Assembly (NCBI GenBank): GCA_913775265.1
Contig: CAJYJH010000033.1
Location: 186,001-250,000, forward strand
DNA from: an uncultured Mucilaginibacter sp.
GTDB taxonomy: Bacteria; Bacteroidota; Bacteroidia; Sphingobacteriales; Sphingobacteriaceae
Direction of reading: 5' to 3'
Length of the DNA stretch: 64,000 nt
The position numbers were made by a program, and so were the translations under genes. Below are positions 61,974-64,000 of this stretch, piece by piece. The notes below the pieces were generated by a model, which saw only the letters and a program-made list of their open reading frames with translations, was not told the DNA's origin and ran no database searches. The first letter of the stretch is position 1. Each line of letters starts with the position of its first letter.

Positions 61974-63356
61974 ATGGAAACTCGCTACTCTTACATTCTA
62001 CGTTATGCGCTCGCATTCAGCGATATTCTGTTGGTAAATCTATGTTTCTTTATAGCATCACAGTTATTAAATGTTTATGAGTCTACATTTACTTTAGATT
62101 ATCGATATGATTTGATTATCTGTAACTTAATATGGATTGTATGCACCTTTGTTTACACCCTGTACTTTAAAAAAACGTTTCATAAGCTCGAAGCCATTTA
62201 TAAAGCTACGCTTCAAAGTATATCTCTGCACTTAGTACTATTTTTGTCTTTCTTGTTTTTTTGCGAGCAAACGCACTTTCCGCGTAGGTTTTTAGTGTTC
62301 TTTTATCTGCAAATGGTGCTTGGGTTTTTAATCAGCCGTTTTTTTGGCACACTATTTATAAGTCTGTATAGCAAAAATTTCACTCTCGGTAAGGCGGTTG
62401 CAGTGCTCGGTATGAGCGAGGGGGGCGTTAAGCTGGCCTCTTACTTGTTGAAGCAAAACAGTTTAAAGTTTGTTGGTATCCTCGATAAGGATCGGGCTAC
62501 TATAAGCAGAAAAGGAACTTTTAAGATTTCTGCAGCTATTGAATATCTAAGAGCAGCAGCAAAAAAAGGTGTAGAAGAGGTGTATGTTTCTGTTAGACCC
62601 GATAAGTTAACTGATTTGACGTATTTAATTAGGGAAGGTGAGAAAAACTGCATCAATTTAAAGTTCGTACCCGACATGAGCATGTTGGAGTCAACTTTTA
62701 AGTTTGATAAGATGGGCGACTTTACGGTTTTAAGTGCACGTAAAGAACCTTTGGAGGATATTAAAAATAGGGTAAAAAAACGTGTTTTTGATATTGTTGT
62801 TAGTTTAAGCGTGATAATATTTATTTTTACCTGGCTTTATCCGCTGCTGGCAATCATTATAAAACTGCAAAGTAAAGGGCCGGTATTTTTTGCTCAGTTG
62901 CGCACGGGGCGCAACAAAAAGCCTTTTTGGTGCTACAAATTCAGAAGCATGTGTCTAAATAACGATTGCGATAAAAGGCAGGCCAGTATTGATGATGATC
63001 GGATTACGCCGATAGGTCGGTTTATACGCAGAACCAGTTTAGACGAGTTTCCGCAGTTCTTTAACGTATTGTTTGGATATATGAGTATAGTTGGGCCACG
63101 TCCCCACATGCTATCACATACCGAGCAATACAGCCAAGTGGTGGATAACTACATGCTGCGTCAGTTTTTAAAGCCCGGCATTACAGGGTGGGCCCAAATT
63201 AATGGTTACCGCGGCGAAACCAAAGAGCCTGGTTTAATGGAAAAACGTGTTGAACATGATATATGGTATATGGAAAACTGGTCGGTAATGCTCGACCTGA
63301 AGATTGTGTTCTTCACTGTTTTTAACATGTTCAAGGGCGAAAAAAATGCATATTAG
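61974..63356 (+). CDS. Undecaprenyl-phosphate sugar phosphotransferase (exopolysaccharide initiation)
   Basis: Transfers a sugar-1-phosphate to undecaprenyl phosphate to start a surface polysaccharide repeat unit. The 460 residues have four N-terminal membrane helices (about 10-130), a CoA-binding-like Rossmann region (about 140-250, AVLGMSEGG) and one more helix (about 268-290). The catalytic Bac_transf domain follows (about 265-460), with KRVFDIVVS, GPVFFAQLRTGRNKKPFWCYKFRSM, RRTSLDEFPQF and GPRPHMLSHTE. This is the WcaJ-like polyprenyl glycosylphosphotransferase family. It is followed by an export lipoprotein gene 52 bp later. Confidence 0.92.
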   Translation: METRYSYILRYALAFSDILLVNLCFFIASQLLNVYESTFTLDYRYDLIICNLIWIVCTFVYTLYFKKTFHKLEAIYKATLQSISLHLVLFLSFLFFCEQTHFPRRFLVFFYLQMVLGFLISRFFGTLFISLYSKNFTLGKAVAVLGMSEGGVKLASYLLKQNSLKFVGILDKDRATISRKGTFKISAAIEYLRAAAKKGVEEVYVSVRPDKLTDLTYLIREGEKNCINLKFVPDMSMLESTFKFDKMGDFTVLSARKEPLEDIKNRVKKRVFDIVVSLSVIIFIFTWLYPLLAIIIKLQSKGPVFFAQLRTGRNKKPFWCYKFRSMCLNNDCDKRQASIDDDRITPIGRFIRRTSLDEFPQFFNVLFGYMSIVGPRPHMLSHTEQYSQVVDNYMLRQFLKPGITGWAQINGYRGETKEPGLMEKRVEHDIWYMENWSVMLDLKIVFFTVFNMFKGEKNAY

Positions 63357-63408
63357 TACATAATATATAAATAAATTCAATCAATTGTTACAACTCAAAG
63401 TAATCACT

Positions 63409-64000
63409 ATGAAACGAAAAACTACCTTTAACTTGCGCAATCTATTTAAAGTTGCTACTGCGGCAGGCATATTATTTTTAAGCTCTTGTGCTTCCTATGA
63501 CAAAGTGCCTTATTTTCAGGATTTAAGTAGAAGTAAAATCACTACCACTGACATCAACAACCTTTCTTACCCAACTATTCAGCCTAAAGATCAGATTGCT
63601 ATTACGGTAAGCAGCTTAAACCAGGATGCAGCAAACGTATTCAGTAATAACACACTTAACGCTGGTACTGAAACTCAAAGCCCTGTTTATGGCTACTTGG
63701 TAGACCAGAACGGCGAAGTTAAATTGCCTTTGGTAGGTAATGTAAAAGTAAGCGGTATGACTACCCAACAAGTATCTACTCAATTAGAGCAGAAACTGGG
63801 TACTTACTTAACTAACCCGGTTGTTTCTGTACGTTTAGTAAGCTTTAAAGTAGCTGTAATGGGTGATGTATTACGTCCAAACGTTTATGCAAGCCCAAGC
63901 GAAAGATTAACTGTAACTGAAGCTTTAGCTTTAGCCGGCGATTTAAACATTACTGCTCACCGCGAAGATGTATTATTAGTAAGAGAAGAAAACGGTGTAC
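63409..64000 (+). CDS. Wza-like polysaccharide export lipoprotein (5' part, cut by window edge)
   Basis: Outer-membrane channel protein for exopolysaccharide export. The 197 visible residues start with a lipoprotein signal (SSC, Cys27). A Poly_export domain follows (about 50-140: YPTIQPKDQIAITV, GYLVDQNGEVKLPLVGNVKVSGMTTQQV), then the start of a SLBB domain (VAVMGDVLRPNVY). The gene is broken only by the window end. It belongs to the same operon as the phosphotransferase. Confidence 0.9.
   Translation, partial: MKRKTTFNLRNLFKVATAAGILFLSSCASYDKVPYFQDLSRSKITTTDINNLSYPTIQPKDQIAITVSSLNQDAANVFSNNTLNAGTETQSPVYGYLVDQNGEVKLPLVGNVKVSGMTTQQVSTQLEQKLGTYLTNPVVSVRLVSFKVAVMGDVLRPNVYASPSERLTVTEALALAGDLNITAHREDVLLVREENGV

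Overview
The window reads as chromosome of a Sphingobacteriaceae-type member of the Bacteroidota, most like Mucilaginibacter or Pedobacter. The signs are a SusC/SusD pair with carbohydrate-active enzymes, the bL28-bL33-DUF4295-ftsY-rimO order, -7 elements of the TAnnTTTG type, few Shine-Dalgarno sequences, an OlsF-like fused acyltransferase, and many lipoproteins with an S-C-(K/S) lipobox. This placement comes from gene content and style only. I saw no rRNA, tRNA, CRISPR array, prophage or complete insertion sequence.

Layout. 1-2.8 kb, minus strand: ribosome and secretion housekeeping (rpmB, rpmG, DUF4295, ftsY, a GxxExxY protein, start of rimO). 3-10.6 kb, plus: acs, pheT, a coiled-coil protein, zapA, a structured RNA that looks like 6S RNA, and rny. 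10.8-15.1 kb: a TonB-dependent receptor with a lipoprotein partner. 15.2-20 kb: an OlsF-like acyltransferase (minus), a helix-hairpin-helix protein, a small exported protein and a DUF4394 lipoprotein.

20-37.5 kb: a pectin utilization locus. A LacI-type regulator diverges from SusC/SusD. These are followed by a CE12 acetylesterase, GH28 polygalacturonase, CE8 pectinesterase, GH105 hydrolase, a divergent second CE8, PL10 pectate lyase, and uxaB-uxaA for galacturonate. A near-perfect palindrome lies in the lacI/susC gap, and a related half-site precedes the GH105 gene. 37.6-47.9 kb: a GntR-type regulator diverges from rhaT, a fused rhamnulose-1-P aldolase/dehydrogenase, an isomerase, a kinase, and lutABC-type lactate oxidation genes. 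Together these would take rhamnose to DHAP and pyruvate. A palindromic repeat ending in four GGGG runs sits 14 bases before the isomerase start.

48-55.2 kb: accessory and stress genes. They include pncB, a cyanophycinase gene interrupted by an in-frame TAA, a DUF6766 membrane protein, a manganese catalase gene with a one-base frameshift near its 3' end, and a universal stress protein. 55.3-60.3 kb: an M14 carboxypeptidase diverging from a dipeptide epimerase, an AONS-like PLP enzyme and PBP4, which suggests processing of peptidoglycan peptides. 60.3-64 kb: a beta-helix protein, then the start of an exopolysaccharide operon (polyprenyl glycosylphosphotransferase and a Wza-like export lipoprotein cut by the window edge).

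I did not find a clearly new system. The best leads are the G-quadruplex repeat at the rhamnose isomerase start, the two broken stress/storage genes, the inferred operators, and the PLP enzyme in the peptidoglycan-peptide cluster.
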